Positions 47,923 to 56,564 of a DNA stretch of 64,000 bases are shown here, one piece after another. Source of the DNA: Pseudocolwellia sp049933045. GTDB taxonomy: Bacteria; Pseudomonadota; Gammaproteobacteria; Enterobacterales; Alteromonadaceae. A model generated the notes under the pieces. The model ran no database searches. It was not told the origin of the DNA and saw only the letters and a list, made by a program, of their open reading frames with translations. The position numbers and the translations under genes were made by a program. Numbering within the stretch: position 1 is the first letter of the stretch; every line of letters begins with the position of its first letter. Where the stretch lies: assembly GCF_049933045.1 (NCBI RefSeq), contig NZ_CP187926.1:4278001-4342000 (forward strand), in the 5' to 3' direction.

Positions 47923-48032
47923 GATCACTAAATATGTTAGAGATATGTTAGCTCTATAGATAAAGATTAAAATTCTATTAACTATTTATAACTACATAGA
48001 CAATTGCAATTAAGCAAAATAATTGAATTTTG

Positions 48033-48052
48033 GTAGTTCATATGAGAACTGC
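48033..48052 (+). promoter_or_regulatory. 5' UTR hairpin of PEP-CTERM gene 2
   Basis: GTAGTTC-ATATGA-GAACTGC: seven pairs with a 6-nt loop, then TTTTTTA and AAAGGA. Compared with copy 1, two G-U pairs have become A-U pairs. Hairpin plus T-run just before the ribosome binding site resembles an attenuator. Confidence 0.55.
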
Positions 48053-48075
48053 TTTTTTAAAATAAAGGACGTAAA

Positions 48076-48762
48076 ATGAAAAATATTTTAACAGCTGGAG
48101 CATTATTACTTGCTAGTTCACAAGCATTTGCTGGTGTATCAGTAGAAACAGCTTCATTTGGTACTCAAGGAAGTGTTGATGACGTTACAATTGGCTTTGG
48201 TCTTAATGAAACTGTAACGATTAACCCTTTTAATACTGCTTTAGGTAATTTAACGGGTGTTTCAATCAATGTTTACAGTCAAATTGATACTGAAGGTCAG
48301 TCAATGAACAACAGTGGTCAAGACGGACAAAGTCAATTCCAGTTTAACTTGAATAGCGATTGGACTGTTTCTTCAGCAGTTGGTAACTACCAGTTTTTAG
48401 GTTTTGGTAATTTATTTACAGAAACTGATTTAAACCACGAAGCAGATGAGATTTTTGATTACGGTCATTTAGATTCTTACCACGCTGGTACTATTTCAGT
48501 TATTGACCTTACTTACTTTACATCTGCAGTAGATTTTACGTTTGTTATTGGTGCTTCAAGTTCTTTCACTAACATCGTACCTGGTGGCAGTGCAGAATTT
48601 ACAAACATCATTGATTCTGCTTCATGGGGACAAGTTGAAGTAACTTATACTTTTGATGACGCTCCAGACCCATCTACAGTACCTGAAACAGGTACTTTAG
48701 CTATATTTGGTTTAGGTCTTGCTGGTTTTGCATTAAGCCGCAAAGCTAAAAAAGCAATATAG
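48076..48762 (+). CDS. PEP-CTERM exported surface protein, copy 2
   Basis: 228 residues with the same layout as copy 1: signal peptide 1-19, beta-rich body, VPETG sorting signal and RKAKK tail. The differences from copy 1 are concentrated in residues 1-159 (39 of 43); residues 160-226 differ at only two positions. The body contains a GQSQFQFNLN motif shared by both. It has its own promoter, leader and terminator, so it is a separately transcribed duplicate rather than an operon partner. Confidence 0.88.
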   Translation: MKNILTAGALLLASSQAFAGVSVETASFGTQGSVDDVTIGFGLNETVTINPFNTALGNLTGVSINVYSQIDTEGQSMNNSGQDGQSQFQFNLNSDWTVSSAVGNYQFLGFGNLFTETDLNHEADEIFDYGHLDSYHAGTISVIDLTYFTSAVDFTFVIGASSSFTNIVPGGSAEFTNIIDSASWGQVEVTYTFDDAPDPSTVPETGTLAIFGLGLAGFALSRKAKKAI

Positions 48763-49007
48763 TTAACCTGAAAACCGGATAAGCAATTATGCCTAATATT
48801 GTTATTTAACCGTCTTGTTATACGGGCTAAATCCCAACATTAGGAGAAAAGTAAATGATATTTTTTAGTGAAATCATATCGTCTTATTTTTAAGTCATAT
48901 GAATCAATAAATTAAAAATTTATTATCCAGAGTTCAGGTTAGTTATCAATTAACTAACGATAAATCTGAAGTGTTATTTAATGTAAATTGAATAGTGACT
49001 TTATGAG
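48763..49007. other. 3' region of PEP-CTERM gene 2
   Basis: About 245 bp of AT-rich DNA between the stop codon and its terminator, longer than the 60 bp in copy 1. No ORF or second hairpin of note. Confidence 0.35.
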
Positions 49008-49036
49008 AAGCACCATAATATATGGTGCTTTTTTTT
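49008..49036 (+). terminator. Terminator after PEP-CTERM gene 2
   Basis: AAGCACCATA-ATA-TATGGTGCTT stem followed by a T-run; duplicate of the terminator after copy 1. Confidence 0.9.
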
Positions 49037-49119
49037 GAGTAAAAATTGAGTATTGTCCCAAGATCATTTTTATTTCTCATTTAGTCTTTCATGCAAAAGC
49101 TTTTAGTTAATGAGGCTTT

Positions 49120-49989
49120 TTAGTCTTTTAACGACCACAATATCTTAATCTCTTGCAACATTGCTTTAATAACAGGTTCTTCTTTTTTATGGAGGTTGAT
49201 AACAAAATACAGAGGTATTTCAAAATCTAACTGAGGCAGTATTTTTACCTGTTTCAATTGCTCTGCGGCTTGCGCTTCTTCTAATTCTAAAAAGCTCAAT
49301 CCTTGTCCTGCTTTAACTAATTGTAACCTCGTATCGTCACTACTTGTTTGCAAGTTAGCTTTCTTGAATTGTTTTAAACTCGATTTTAACCTTTCATCAA
49401 AAGGGCAATATTTTCCCATCGTTATCCAAGCATCTTGAGCTAATTCGGTAATCAAACTGTCTTTATCTAAAGTAGAGTCTATCGGTGCAATTGTTGTGAT
49501 TTTTTGATGTTTAATAAACACAGCAAATAATTCATCAGGCACATCATCGTAAATATAAGCGCCACCAATCGTATTGTTTAATAAAGCTTGGATCGCTGCG
49601 CCCGTTGAAAGTGATTCTATATTGAGATGAATTCCTTGGCAGTTTTCGCTTATATTATTTAACAAAGTAGGCAACTGTAACTGATTCGGAGATTGATTCA
49701 TTGAAAGACTAAACTCACCAATTATCTCACTTTGATTTTCAACGGCTAAGTTAACCATATCGATGGCTGAATCTAATGTTTTCTCAGCTTTAGGTAGTAA
49801 CAACTTACCTTTGTCGGTGAGCGACATACCTTTGCTTGAACGGTTGAATAATGGCGTTTTAAGTTCTTCTTCAAGGCTTTTTATATGAGCACTTATTGCA
49901 GGAGGTGTTGTGCAAAGATGTTTAGCGGCAGCGGTAAGGTTTCCCGTTTTGGCTACGACTACAAACGAACGCAGATGATAAAATTCCAT
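49120..49989 (-). CDS. LysR-family transcriptional regulator
   Basis: 289 residues: winged HTH (about 1-60; NLTAAAKHLCTTPPAISAHIKSLEEEL) and a periplasmic-binding-protein-like effector domain. Divergent from the rhodanese-GNAT pair, with two LysR-type boxes between them, so it probably controls that pair and itself. The effector cannot be deduced. Confidence 0.92.
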   Translation of the reverse strand: MEFYHLRSFVVVAKTGNLTAAAKHLCTTPPAISAHIKSLEEELKTPLFNRSSKGMSLTDKGKLLLPKAEKTLDSAIDMVNLAVENQSEIIGEFSLSMNQSPNQLQLPTLLNNISENCQGIHLNIESLSTGAAIQALLNNTIGGAYIYDDVPDELFAVFIKHQKITTIAPIDSTLDKDSLITELAQDAWITMGKYCPFDERLKSSLKQFKKANLQTSSDDTRLQLVKAGQGLSFLELEEAQAAEQLKQVKILPQLDFEIPLYFVINLHKKEEPVIKAMLQEIKILWSLKD

Positions 49990-50089
49990 TATTCACTCTT
50001 TCTTTAAATAGGTTCTAGTCAATTAACCCTATTTTGGGAGGGAGAATTATTTACTGCCTATACTATAGCGAATAACGCCTTTCAGTAGC

Positions 50090-50127
50090 ATTCATAAATC
50101 ATGAATACAGACTTCATATTTTATGAA
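50090..50127. promoter_or_regulatory. Tandem LysR boxes
   Basis: ATTCAT-AAATC-ATGAAT (50090-50106) and TTCAT-ATTTT-ATGAA (50113-50127) are two T-N11-A inverted repeats with the same arms, centred 22 bp apart (two helical turns), the classical recognition/activation arrangement. They lie between the LysR gene and the rhodanese gene. Confidence 0.7.
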
Positions 50128-50242
50128 TGGCTAAGTTTTTCTGATTTCTTTACCTTATATCTATCTTAATAAAATTAAGCTAATTTGCTAGAGCTCAATC
50201 AAGCTTTGCTTTAATAGTAAACCACAATACAAGGAAACACTT

Positions 50243-50662
50243 ATGTTATCATCTAATGCTCTTGAATTTACACCCGCTCAAAGTGATGTAGCCAATGCTT
50301 TTTTCTCAAACAAGTTAAGCTTTGAAACTGATTGCTCAGATGTTTATGCTGATATTAAATCAGGTAATAACAATTACATATTATTCGATGTTCGCTCTGC
50401 AGAAGCTTACGAGAAAAGCCATGCTATTACTGCATTAAGTATGCCTCACGCCAATATAACGCAAGAGTCTTTTGCACAATTTGATAAGCAAACTGTCTTT
50501 GTTGTTTATTGTTGGGGCCCAGGATGTAACGGTGCAACTAAAGCGGCTAAAAAAATATCAGCTTTAGGTTTTCCCGTAAAAGAGATGATTGGCGGTATAC
50601 ATTACTGGGAAGATTTTGAACGCTATCCTGTTAATCGATATCAAGCCAATGCTCAGGTGTAG
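50243..50662 (+). CDS. Rhodanese-like domain protein
   Basis: 139 residues with a single rhodanese fold (about 30-130). The active-site loop contains the catalytic Cys in CWGPGCNGA (about residues 91-99), and DVRSAEAYEKSHAITA is the substrate-side motif. Likely a cytoplasmic sulphurtransferase; the sulphur acceptor is unknown. ATG with AAGGAA upstream. The GNAT gene follows 6 bp later. Confidence 0.88.
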   Translation: MLSSNALEFTPAQSDVANAFFSNKLSFETDCSDVYADIKSGNNNYILFDVRSAEAYEKSHAITALSMPHANITQESFAQFDKQTVFVVYCWGPGCNGATKAAKKISALGFPVKEMIGGIHYWEDFERYPVNRYQANAQV

Positions 50663-50668
50663 AATGTT

Positions 50669-51127
50669 GTGAATAATACGACAATTATTCGAGAGGCTAC
50701 AAAGCATGACGCTGATCAGCTTTTAAGGCTTTTCGAAAAACATGCCGAATATGAAGGGCATTCATTGTTATCAACAGAACAAGCTGCGTCAGATAAGTTG
50801 AATATGTTAAAAAACTTATCTGATACGCCACTTATCCTTTTTGTTGTTGCTCAAGGCTCTGAAATTAAAGGCTACATGAGCTTACTAAAGCAATTTTCTA
50901 CATGGGATATGGATTATTACTTGTATATGGACTGCTTATATTTATTGCCAGAGTTACGTGGCGAAGGTGTAGGGAAGTTACTGATGGAATATTGTAAAAG
51001 TTATTCGCATCAGCATAAATTGTTAGAAATACAGTGGCAAACTCCAGTTGAGAACATCAAAGCTATTAACTTTTATCAGAATTTAGGTGCTCAGCATAAA
51101 GCTAAACTCAGGTTTTTCTGGGAATAG
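50669..51127 (+). CDS. GNAT-family N-acetyltransferase
   Basis: 152 residues with the acetyl-CoA motif LPELRGEGVGKLLMEYC (about 94-110) and the C-terminal INFYQNLGAQHKAK segment. Starts with GTG. Pair with the rhodanese under the divergent LysR regulator is likely. Substrate unknown. Confidence 0.88.
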   Translation: MNNTTIIREATKHDADQLLRLFEKHAEYEGHSLLSTEQAASDKLNMLKNLSDTPLILFVVAQGSEIKGYMSLLKQFSTWDMDYYLYMDCLYLLPELRGEGVGKLLMEYCKSYSHQHKLLEIQWQTPVENIKAINFYQNLGAQHKAKLRFFWE

Positions 51128-51143
51128 CTTAAGCTTTGCTGGT

Positions 51144-51755
51144 TTATGACTTTACTACTATCGCTAAACCGAAAGACAATAAACCCAAGCCACAAAGTTG
51201 ACTTAGCCTTTTTTTCATATTGCTCAATTTCTTCTGTAATGCTTTAGAGGTGAAAGCGATTGATACTAAACAAAACCATAGCCCGTGGAGTATGGCTATA
51301 TATAATCCATACAATAAAGCGAAACTGTTACTACTTGAGTCAGGTGAAACTAACTGGCTAAACAAGCTAATAAAAAACAACATCGTTTTAGGGTTAAGCG
51401 CATTACATAAAAAGCCTTCAATTAAATACTTCAAAGGCATTTTAGTACAAGTGCTTTGCTCTATTTCATCCACTTTATTACTTGCCGTTATGATGCTTTT
51501 TATACCGATATAAATTAAATAGGCTGCCCCTGCGTACTTTATTACATTGAAAAGCACTATGTTCTGTGAAATTAAGTAACTGATCCCCAACATTGAATAA
51601 GTGATATGAAAGCCAATAGCTAAACTTATCCCAAACGCTGTAAGTATGCCTGCTCGTCTTCCTGAGTTAATACTATTCTTAAGTACTAGAACGAAATCTG
51701 CACCAGGGCTTAGTACAATCAATAAACCAATAACCGCCAAACTTAATATTTCCAT
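51144..51755 (-). CDS. LysE/RhtB-family amino acid exporter
   Basis: 203 residues, six predicted helices, with the family N-terminus SLAVIGLLIVLSPGADFVLVLKNSI. ATG 51755 preferred over a TTG one codon upstream. Exports an amino acid or a related compound such as homoserine lactone or threonine; the exact cargo is not readable. Divergent from a LysR regulator. Confidence 0.9.
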   Translation of the reverse strand: MEILSLAVIGLLIVLSPGADFVLVLKNSINSGRRAGILTAFGISLAIGFHITYSMLGISYLISQNIVLFNVIKYAGAAYLIYIGIKSIITASNKVDEIEQSTCTKMPLKYLIEGFLCNALNPKTMLFFISLFSQLVSPDSSSNSFALLYGLYIAILHGLWFCLVSIAFTSKALQKKLSNMKKRLSQLCGLGLLSFGLAIVVKS

Positions 51756-51770
51756 CAAACTTCTTATCTT

Positions 51771-51790
51771 ATCTAAAATTATGTTTAGAT
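51771..51790. promoter_or_regulatory. Candidate LysR operator, LysE/LysR intergenic
   Basis: ATCTAAA-ATTATG-TTTAGAT, seven-bp arms, midway between the exporter ATG and the LysR ATG. It fits a T-N11-A box. Confidence 0.55.
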
Positions 51791-51856
51791 TGTATCTACT
51801 AATTTTGCTATCTATAATCGATTTTAAGTATATTTATATGTGAGAAAAAGTAACGA

Positions 51857-52747
51857 ATGAGGCATTTAAAAGCATTTCATATCTTTAATGTTGCAGCACA
51901 AACATCAAACTTTAGTGAGGCTGCACTTTCTTTATGCATAACTCATGGAGCGGTGAGTAAACAGATCAAAATATTAGAAGACTATTTAGCGCTTAAATTG
52001 TTTTACAAACAAGGTAGAAATGTTCGTTTAACACCTGAAGGAAACCTACTTAAAAGTTACACTTTTGAGGCATTTCAAATGCTAGATAAAGGTGTTAATA
52101 AATTATCTGAAATACATCAAACGAGTCTTAATGTTTCTTGCGAGCCAACATTAACGATGCGCTGGCTAATGCCGAGAATGTCTGGTTTTTATGAACAAAA
52201 CCTCAATATGGATATAAGGTTATCTACAGCAGGAGGTTCAATTAATCTTGATAGTAGTGATTTATCTATGGCAATTAGACGTGATGACTTTGAATTTCCA
52301 GCACATTATAAAAGCATACATTTAGTTGATGAATGGATTGGCCCTGTTGTTTCACCTGAGTATTGGAAACAGATAAAAGGAGATCTAAAAAAGGTAAAAC
52401 TAATTCATAGTGATACACGACAGAATGCCTGGTTAAATTGGGCAGGCAGTACTGATAATTTATCTATATTAAAAAACCCATCTCAAAACTTTGCTCACTT
52501 TTACTTTTGTTTTCAAGCGGCAGTTGATGGTTTGGGTGCTGCGTTAGGCTCATATCCATTAGTGGTTGATGATTTAAAAAGAGGAAATTTAATTGCTCCT
52601 TTCGGTTTTGTACCTTCAGGTCATCGTTATATTTTACTAGGACAAGATAGTATTATGGATAATGGGTTAAGCCAAAAATTCATAATGTGGATACAAAATG
52701 AATTAATGCAATGTATACCCGCTGATACCGATTCAGAGACAAGTTAA
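51857..52747 (+). CDS. LysR-family transcriptional regulator (GcvA-like)
   Basis: 296 residues: HTH at about 1-60 (NFSEAALSLCITHGAVSKQIKILEDYL) and an effector domain with the GcvA-like HRYILLGQDS C-terminal segment. Divergent from the LysE exporter, which it probably activates in response to its substrate. Confidence 0.92.
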   Translation: MRHLKAFHIFNVAAQTSNFSEAALSLCITHGAVSKQIKILEDYLALKLFYKQGRNVRLTPEGNLLKSYTFEAFQMLDKGVNKLSEIHQTSLNVSCEPTLTMRWLMPRMSGFYEQNLNMDIRLSTAGGSINLDSSDLSMAIRRDDFEFPAHYKSIHLVDEWIGPVVSPEYWKQIKGDLKKVKLIHSDTRQNAWLNWAGSTDNLSILKNPSQNFAHFYFCFQAAVDGLGAALGSYPLVVDDLKRGNLIAPFGFVPSGHRYILLGQDSIMDNGLSQKFIMWIQNELMQCIPADTDSETS

Positions 52748-52881
52748 TCCTCTCATTAAAAGGAACGATAAATACAAATAGCTTTTCAATCTTTCGAACA
52801 TATGAGTACACTATTTACTTAATTAGACTATATTATTTAAATGAGTATTTTCTAGACAGAAAAAAAATTAGAAGGAAAATC

Positions 52882-54348
52882 ATGAATAGAATAAATAAAG
52901 TTTTCTCAAGTATTCTCGTATTGTTATTTGTTGAGTCTATTGCACTTGCCTTTGTTAATGGTACATATATGGAAGCATTCATTATAGGGCTTCCAGCGAT
53001 GCTTGTTCCTCTATTAATGATGAAAAGTGCCCCTGATGCAGCTTTAACTAGGCATGCATCTGCTATTGCAGTGATGATATACGCTGCTCTTCATATACAT
53101 CAAATGAATGGTTTAATAGAGGTTCATTTTGAAATCTTTATTTTATTAGCCGTATTGATTATTTATAGTGACTGGAAAGTGTACTTTTCTGCTGTCGCTA
53201 CAATAGCCATTCACCACTTTTCATTTTATTTCATGCAGTCAAATGGTATGAACATCTTTGTTTTCGATCAAGATCGATTATTATTTTCAACGGTTATCAT
53301 TCATGCCGTATATGCCATCGTAGAAGCAGTTATAGCGGGGTTTATCGCAAAAACTTTGTATGATGACAGTCAAGTGGGTAAAGAGTTAGCGCAAGTAACT
53401 GAAACATTAGTTGAAAATGAAAACTCACTTGATCTCAAACTGAGAGCTGACGCTAATGGTAATGTGATTTTAGAAGGCTTTAATCAACTCTTATTCGTAC
53501 TAGATAACGTGGTAACAGGTGTAAAAAGTCAGGTTGAAGATTTTAAGGTGAATGCTAGCCATTTAAATACCGCAAAGAATGAACTCGAAACTTCTGCATG
53601 TAATAGACAACATGAAACTGAAATTATCGCTTCATCCCTTGAAGAAATGGCTGTCACTGTGGCTTCAATTGCTAAAGATACCACTACGTTAAATGACCGA
53701 ATGATAGCAGCAAGCCAATCTACTCAAACCACCAACCAATATTTTGAAGAAATTAATACCAAAAATGATGAATTGACCAATGCTCTGAATAGAACCAGTG
53801 ATGAAATTTCAGCACTAGCAAGCTCAAGTGATGTTATTACGAATGTACTATCTGAAATAACCAGTATCGCAGATCAAACCAACTTACTTGCACTAAATGC
53901 AGCCATTGAAGCTGCAAGAGCAGGGGAGCATGGCCGAGGTTTCGCCGTAGTTGCTGATGAGGTGAGAACTTTAGCCAACAGAACCAAAACAAGTACAGAT
54001 CAAATCGGAAATACATTAACTAAGCTTGCAGGGTATTCTAAATCTTCTACTCACCTAATGAGTGAATGTTTGAGTGCTATCGATATGGTGATTTTAGTGG
54101 CAGATAAAGCCAATAAAGAAGTTATGAATGCTTCGCAATTAGTCTCTTCATCAAGTGATATTGCTCATTCTGTTGCTGCTGCAGTTGAAGAACAGTCAGC
54201 TACAACGAATGAGATCGCCAAAAGCACAGAAAGACTAAGCTCACTCGGTAAAGATGATGCATTAAAAGTTGAAGTATTAGCTAAAGAAGCAGACGAGATA
54301 TCTGAAGCCGTCGTTTTATTAGAGGCGAGTACGGCTCGTTTTAAGTAA
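52882..54348 (+). CDS. Methyl-accepting chemotaxis protein without a periplasmic sensor domain
   Basis: 488 residues. The first ~165 residues form about six membrane helices with HQMNGLIEVHFEIFILLAVLIIY and HHFSFYF patterns, suggesting a membrane-embedded sensor. A short cytoplasmic linker follows, then a long signalling coiled coil with the hairpin tip EITSIADQTNLLALNAAIEAARAGEHGRGFAVVADEVR. No HAMP is obvious. ATG with GAAGG upstream. No che genes nearby. Confidence 0.9.
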   Translation: MNRINKVFSSILVLLFVESIALAFVNGTYMEAFIIGLPAMLVPLLMMKSAPDAALTRHASAIAVMIYAALHIHQMNGLIEVHFEIFILLAVLIIYSDWKVYFSAVATIAIHHFSFYFMQSNGMNIFVFDQDRLLFSTVIIHAVYAIVEAVIAGFIAKTLYDDSQVGKELAQVTETLVENENSLDLKLRADANGNVILEGFNQLLFVLDNVVTGVKSQVEDFKVNASHLNTAKNELETSACNRQHETEIIASSLEEMAVTVASIAKDTTTLNDRMIAASQSTQTTNQYFEEINTKNDELTNALNRTSDEISALASSSDVITNVLSEITSIADQTNLLALNAAIEAARAGEHGRGFAVVADEVRTLANRTKTSTDQIGNTLTKLAGYSKSSTHLMSECLSAIDMVILVADKANKEVMNASQLVSSSSDIAHSVAAAVEEQSATTNEIAKSTERLSSLGKDDALKVEVLAKEADEISEAVVLLEASTARFK

Positions 54349-54386
54349 AGCCTGAGCTGGATAATCACTTTATCTATAATGATAAA

Positions 54387-54419
54387 AGCTAGAGTTTTGT
54401 GTAAATTAAAACTCTAGCT
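54387..54419. terminator. Hairpin between convergent MCP and DUF1223 genes
   Basis: AGCTAGAGTTTT and AAAACTCTAGCT pair over 12 bp with a 9-nt loop. No long T-run, but the position between convergent genes suggests a bidirectional terminator. Confidence 0.6.
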
Positions 54420-54470
54420 GACTATTATTTGTTATAAACTTTTAGCTGTACTTAAGCTCTATGGTTTTAT

Positions 54471-55235
54471 TTATTCATACCAATCAGCGGCGACCTGAAT
54501 TGGCGTAGGATCTTCTTTTGTCGACACCCAGACAACCATCGCTGTTTTTTCTGTATCAACGTTCACAATAGGAGGGAAAGGCAAATCAATAACGCTAGAT
54601 GATTTATTATTTACAATCATTTCCTTTTGCTGATAACCAATTACTACAAAGTCGTGATTTAACAAACGCCTATTGTTTTCACCTGCTTTTACTTCCGTCT
54701 CTATACCAAAACCTAATAAGGCAACATGTGCGATTAACTTGTTGTCAGAGGCGGGATCAAAGTTCACTTTAACCTTCGTCTCATCAATAGTGGCAGTTAA
54801 CGTGTTTGGCGATTTAATATTAGCTGCTGGAAAACCTTTACCTCTAAACCAACCTTGCCAGCCCTTACCATCGATTATAAACCCAGGTGTCGCAACAGTT
54901 CTGCTATTACCAAGTTTGGCATAGGTTCGTTGTCGTCGAGCAAATTCAGGGGAGGAAAAAGGGTCTTTCCACCCTAAATAATCCCAGTAATCAACGTGGA
55001 AGTTAAGTGGAATAATGCTCTTCCATAGTTTTTCATGATCTGTAAATTGTGATATCCATTCTTCTGCAGGCGGGCAGCTGCTACAACCTTGAGATGTATA
55101 TAACTCTAAAAAATAGGTCTGTTCATTTGTACTTGAAATTGTCACAGGCTCTGCCACAGCGCTTTTCACATTGACCAATATGCTTAACGCAATAAGTATC
55201 AGGTGTATTGACCTAATGGGTCTTTTCAATAACAT
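54471..55235 (-). CDS. DUF1223 secreted thioredoxin-fold protein
   Basis: 254 residues from ATG 55235, which has GGGAAG 7 nt upstream; the frame is open to 55298. A signal peptide ends at about ...VAEPV. The thioredoxin-like CSSCPPAEEW motif with a CxxC is near residue 54, and YWDYLGWKDPFSSPEF is a DUF1223 hallmark. Redox or metal-binding function is likely, but the substrate is unknown. Convergent with the MCP gene. Confidence 0.88.
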   Translation of the reverse strand: MLLKRPIRSIHLILIALSILVNVKSAVAEPVTISSTNEQTYFLELYTSQGCSSCPPAEEWISQFTDHEKLWKSIIPLNFHVDYWDYLGWKDPFSSPEFARRQRTYAKLGNSRTVATPGFIIDGKGWQGWFRGKGFPAANIKSPNTLTATIDETKVKVNFDPASDNKLIAHVALLGFGIETEVKAGENNRRLLNHDFVVIGYQQKEMIVNNKSSSVIDLPFPPIVNVDTEKTAMVVWVSTKEDPTPIQVAADWYE

Positions 55236-55567
55236 GTTGTCTTCCCGTGAGTTAATACTAAATAACATCTTAAATGAAATGAGTTGATATGAAATCACGA
55301 AAAGTTCACAAAATTATCACGTTTTATCGACGTACAAAGCATCATTGATTGGGTAGAGTTAAAAGGTAGCGGTAACTATTAGCCTTGTTTTTTAGCATAG
55401 AGCAACAACGCTGATCTCTAATTTTTTTCGTACACGGGTGAATGATACTCTTTAAGTGTTATCCCAATTATTTCGAACTTATAGCTGAACATAGGTATAT
55501 GGTTGTAGAAGATGGTAAATCTTCAGAGATAATTTTTGCCACCTAAGATTTAGGTTGGTAGCTAGTT
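55236..55567. other. Intergenic at the left side of the accessory region
   Basis: No convincing ORF, RNA or repeat seen. Base composition is AT-rich. The left boundary of the inserted element probably lies here or in the next kilobase. Confidence 0.35.
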
Positions 55568-55930
55568 TTGCTTATCAATTTATTGAAAAAACAATCTCCC
55601 CTAAAGCCTAAACTCCCATCATACCTTAGTAAATCAACTTTTTTTTCGATTATTCTTAGTAACGGTGCTTTTCCTAAAACTCAATATAGGTTTAGGGTTA
55701 AATTTGATAATTCATCAGCAGACTTTAGTTATAACGATCTAGCCAAACTCAATTATGAATTAAAACCAATTAATGATTGTACTGTCTTGGTTACAGGTTT
55801 TGATTTCAATGATTATGTTATGTGTGAATCTTCTGATAATGATAATTGGTTTGAAAAAACTTTTAGTACTAATAAAGGAAATTCGTACAGGGAACCATCA
55901 AATAACGTTTTATTTTTCGCATGTTGGTAG
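55568..55930 (+). CDS. Orphan ORF, 120 aa, doubtful
   Basis: The frame opens with TTG and has no ATG in its first 100 codons and no ribosome binding site. The composition is protein-like (SYNDLAKLNYELKPINDC...), with several Cys and aromatic residues. I recognise no domain. It could be a remnant of a longer gene in a decayed element, or a chance frame. Confidence 0.25.
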   Translation: MLINLLKKQSPLKPKLPSYLSKSTFFSIILSNGAFPKTQYRFRVKFDNSSADFSYNDLAKLNYELKPINDCTVLVTGFDFNDYVMCESSDNDNWFEKTFSTNKGNSYREPSNNVLFFACW

Positions 55931-55959
55931 CCGAGAAGATACAAACTCTATTCTAATTA

Positions 55960-56014
55960 ATTATTTTATCCTTTATTTTTGAGCGTAGCGAAAATAAATT
56001 AAGGATAAAATAAT
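55960..56014. repeat. Long AT-rich hairpin
   Basis: A 20-bp arm (55960-55979) pairs with 55991-56014, which carries a 3-nt bulge. The loop is TGAGCGTAGCG. It lies between two doubtful small ORFs. It may be a terminator-like or REP-like element. Confidence 0.5.
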
Positions 56015-56064
56015 AGATAAAAAATGGGTTAATTGTTGACTCGTTATTGAATAAACAAAGTGTG

Positions 56065-56274
56065 TTAGAGGGCTTTATTGCTATAAGTTTCGGTACGTGA
56101 TTTCTCTATAGCCCTAGCTTTATTGATTACTTGCCCTTGTTCTGACGTTGTAATAAATAATGGCAGTTCTAAAGCACATAAATAACCATCCTCTGTCTCG
56201 TTAACGTCTTTTGGACAAATAATTTGGGGATATGTCTTTAACTCTGAGGGATTACTCGACTTATGCTTTTTCAT
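56065..56274 (-). CDS. Small hypothetical protein, 69 aa
   Basis: ATG 56274 has GGAAG 6 nt upstream; the longer open frame to 56400 lacks one. The product starts MKKHKSSNPSELKTYPQ, is hydrophilic with two Cys (CPKDVN, CALEL), and I recognise no family. It lies in the accessory region beside the toxin-antitoxin pair. Confidence 0.45.
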   Translation of the reverse strand: MKKHKSSNPSELKTYPQIICPKDVNETEDGYLCALELPLFITTSEQGQVINKARAIEKSRTETYSNKAL

Positions 56275-56474
56275 GTTTTTCTTCCATGTATTTAAATTAT
56301 AAATATTATTATAGTCTCTTGACTTTTTATTATTAAAATTTTTTTGAATAAAAATAGTACTGACATAACTCATTGATTTTAAATGACACCCGTATAGCAC
56401 TACGGGTATAAAGATAAATTTTTTTTATATTTAGAATCTTTTTATTCACAAGCGAATCTTATAACACAAATAGA

Positions 56475-56564
56475 GTTGTACCACTTTTCGTACTATTCTG
56501 TTGACAGTGTTGTACTATATGTTGTACTATTTCTCTTAGGGTGGCTAACCACCCTAAGAGAAAT
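56475..56564. promoter_or_regulatory. Promoter, GTTGTAC repeats and 16-bp hairpin upstream of yefM-yoeB
   Basis: TTGACA (56501), 18-bp spacer, TACTAT (56525) form a promoter. Three GTTGTAC repeats start at about 56475, 56510 and 56521 and could be antitoxin operators. ATTTCTCTTAGGGTGG (56529-56544) pairs perfectly with 56549-56564 around a CTAA loop, giving a strong hairpin at or just after the transcript start. Confidence 0.5.

Noticed and set aside
55300..55380. Possible attL copy of the dusA 5' end (GCATCATTGATTGGG)
   Set aside because: Only a short imperfect resemblance to the dusA start (CAATGCTCGATTGGAC); not enough for an attachment-site call.
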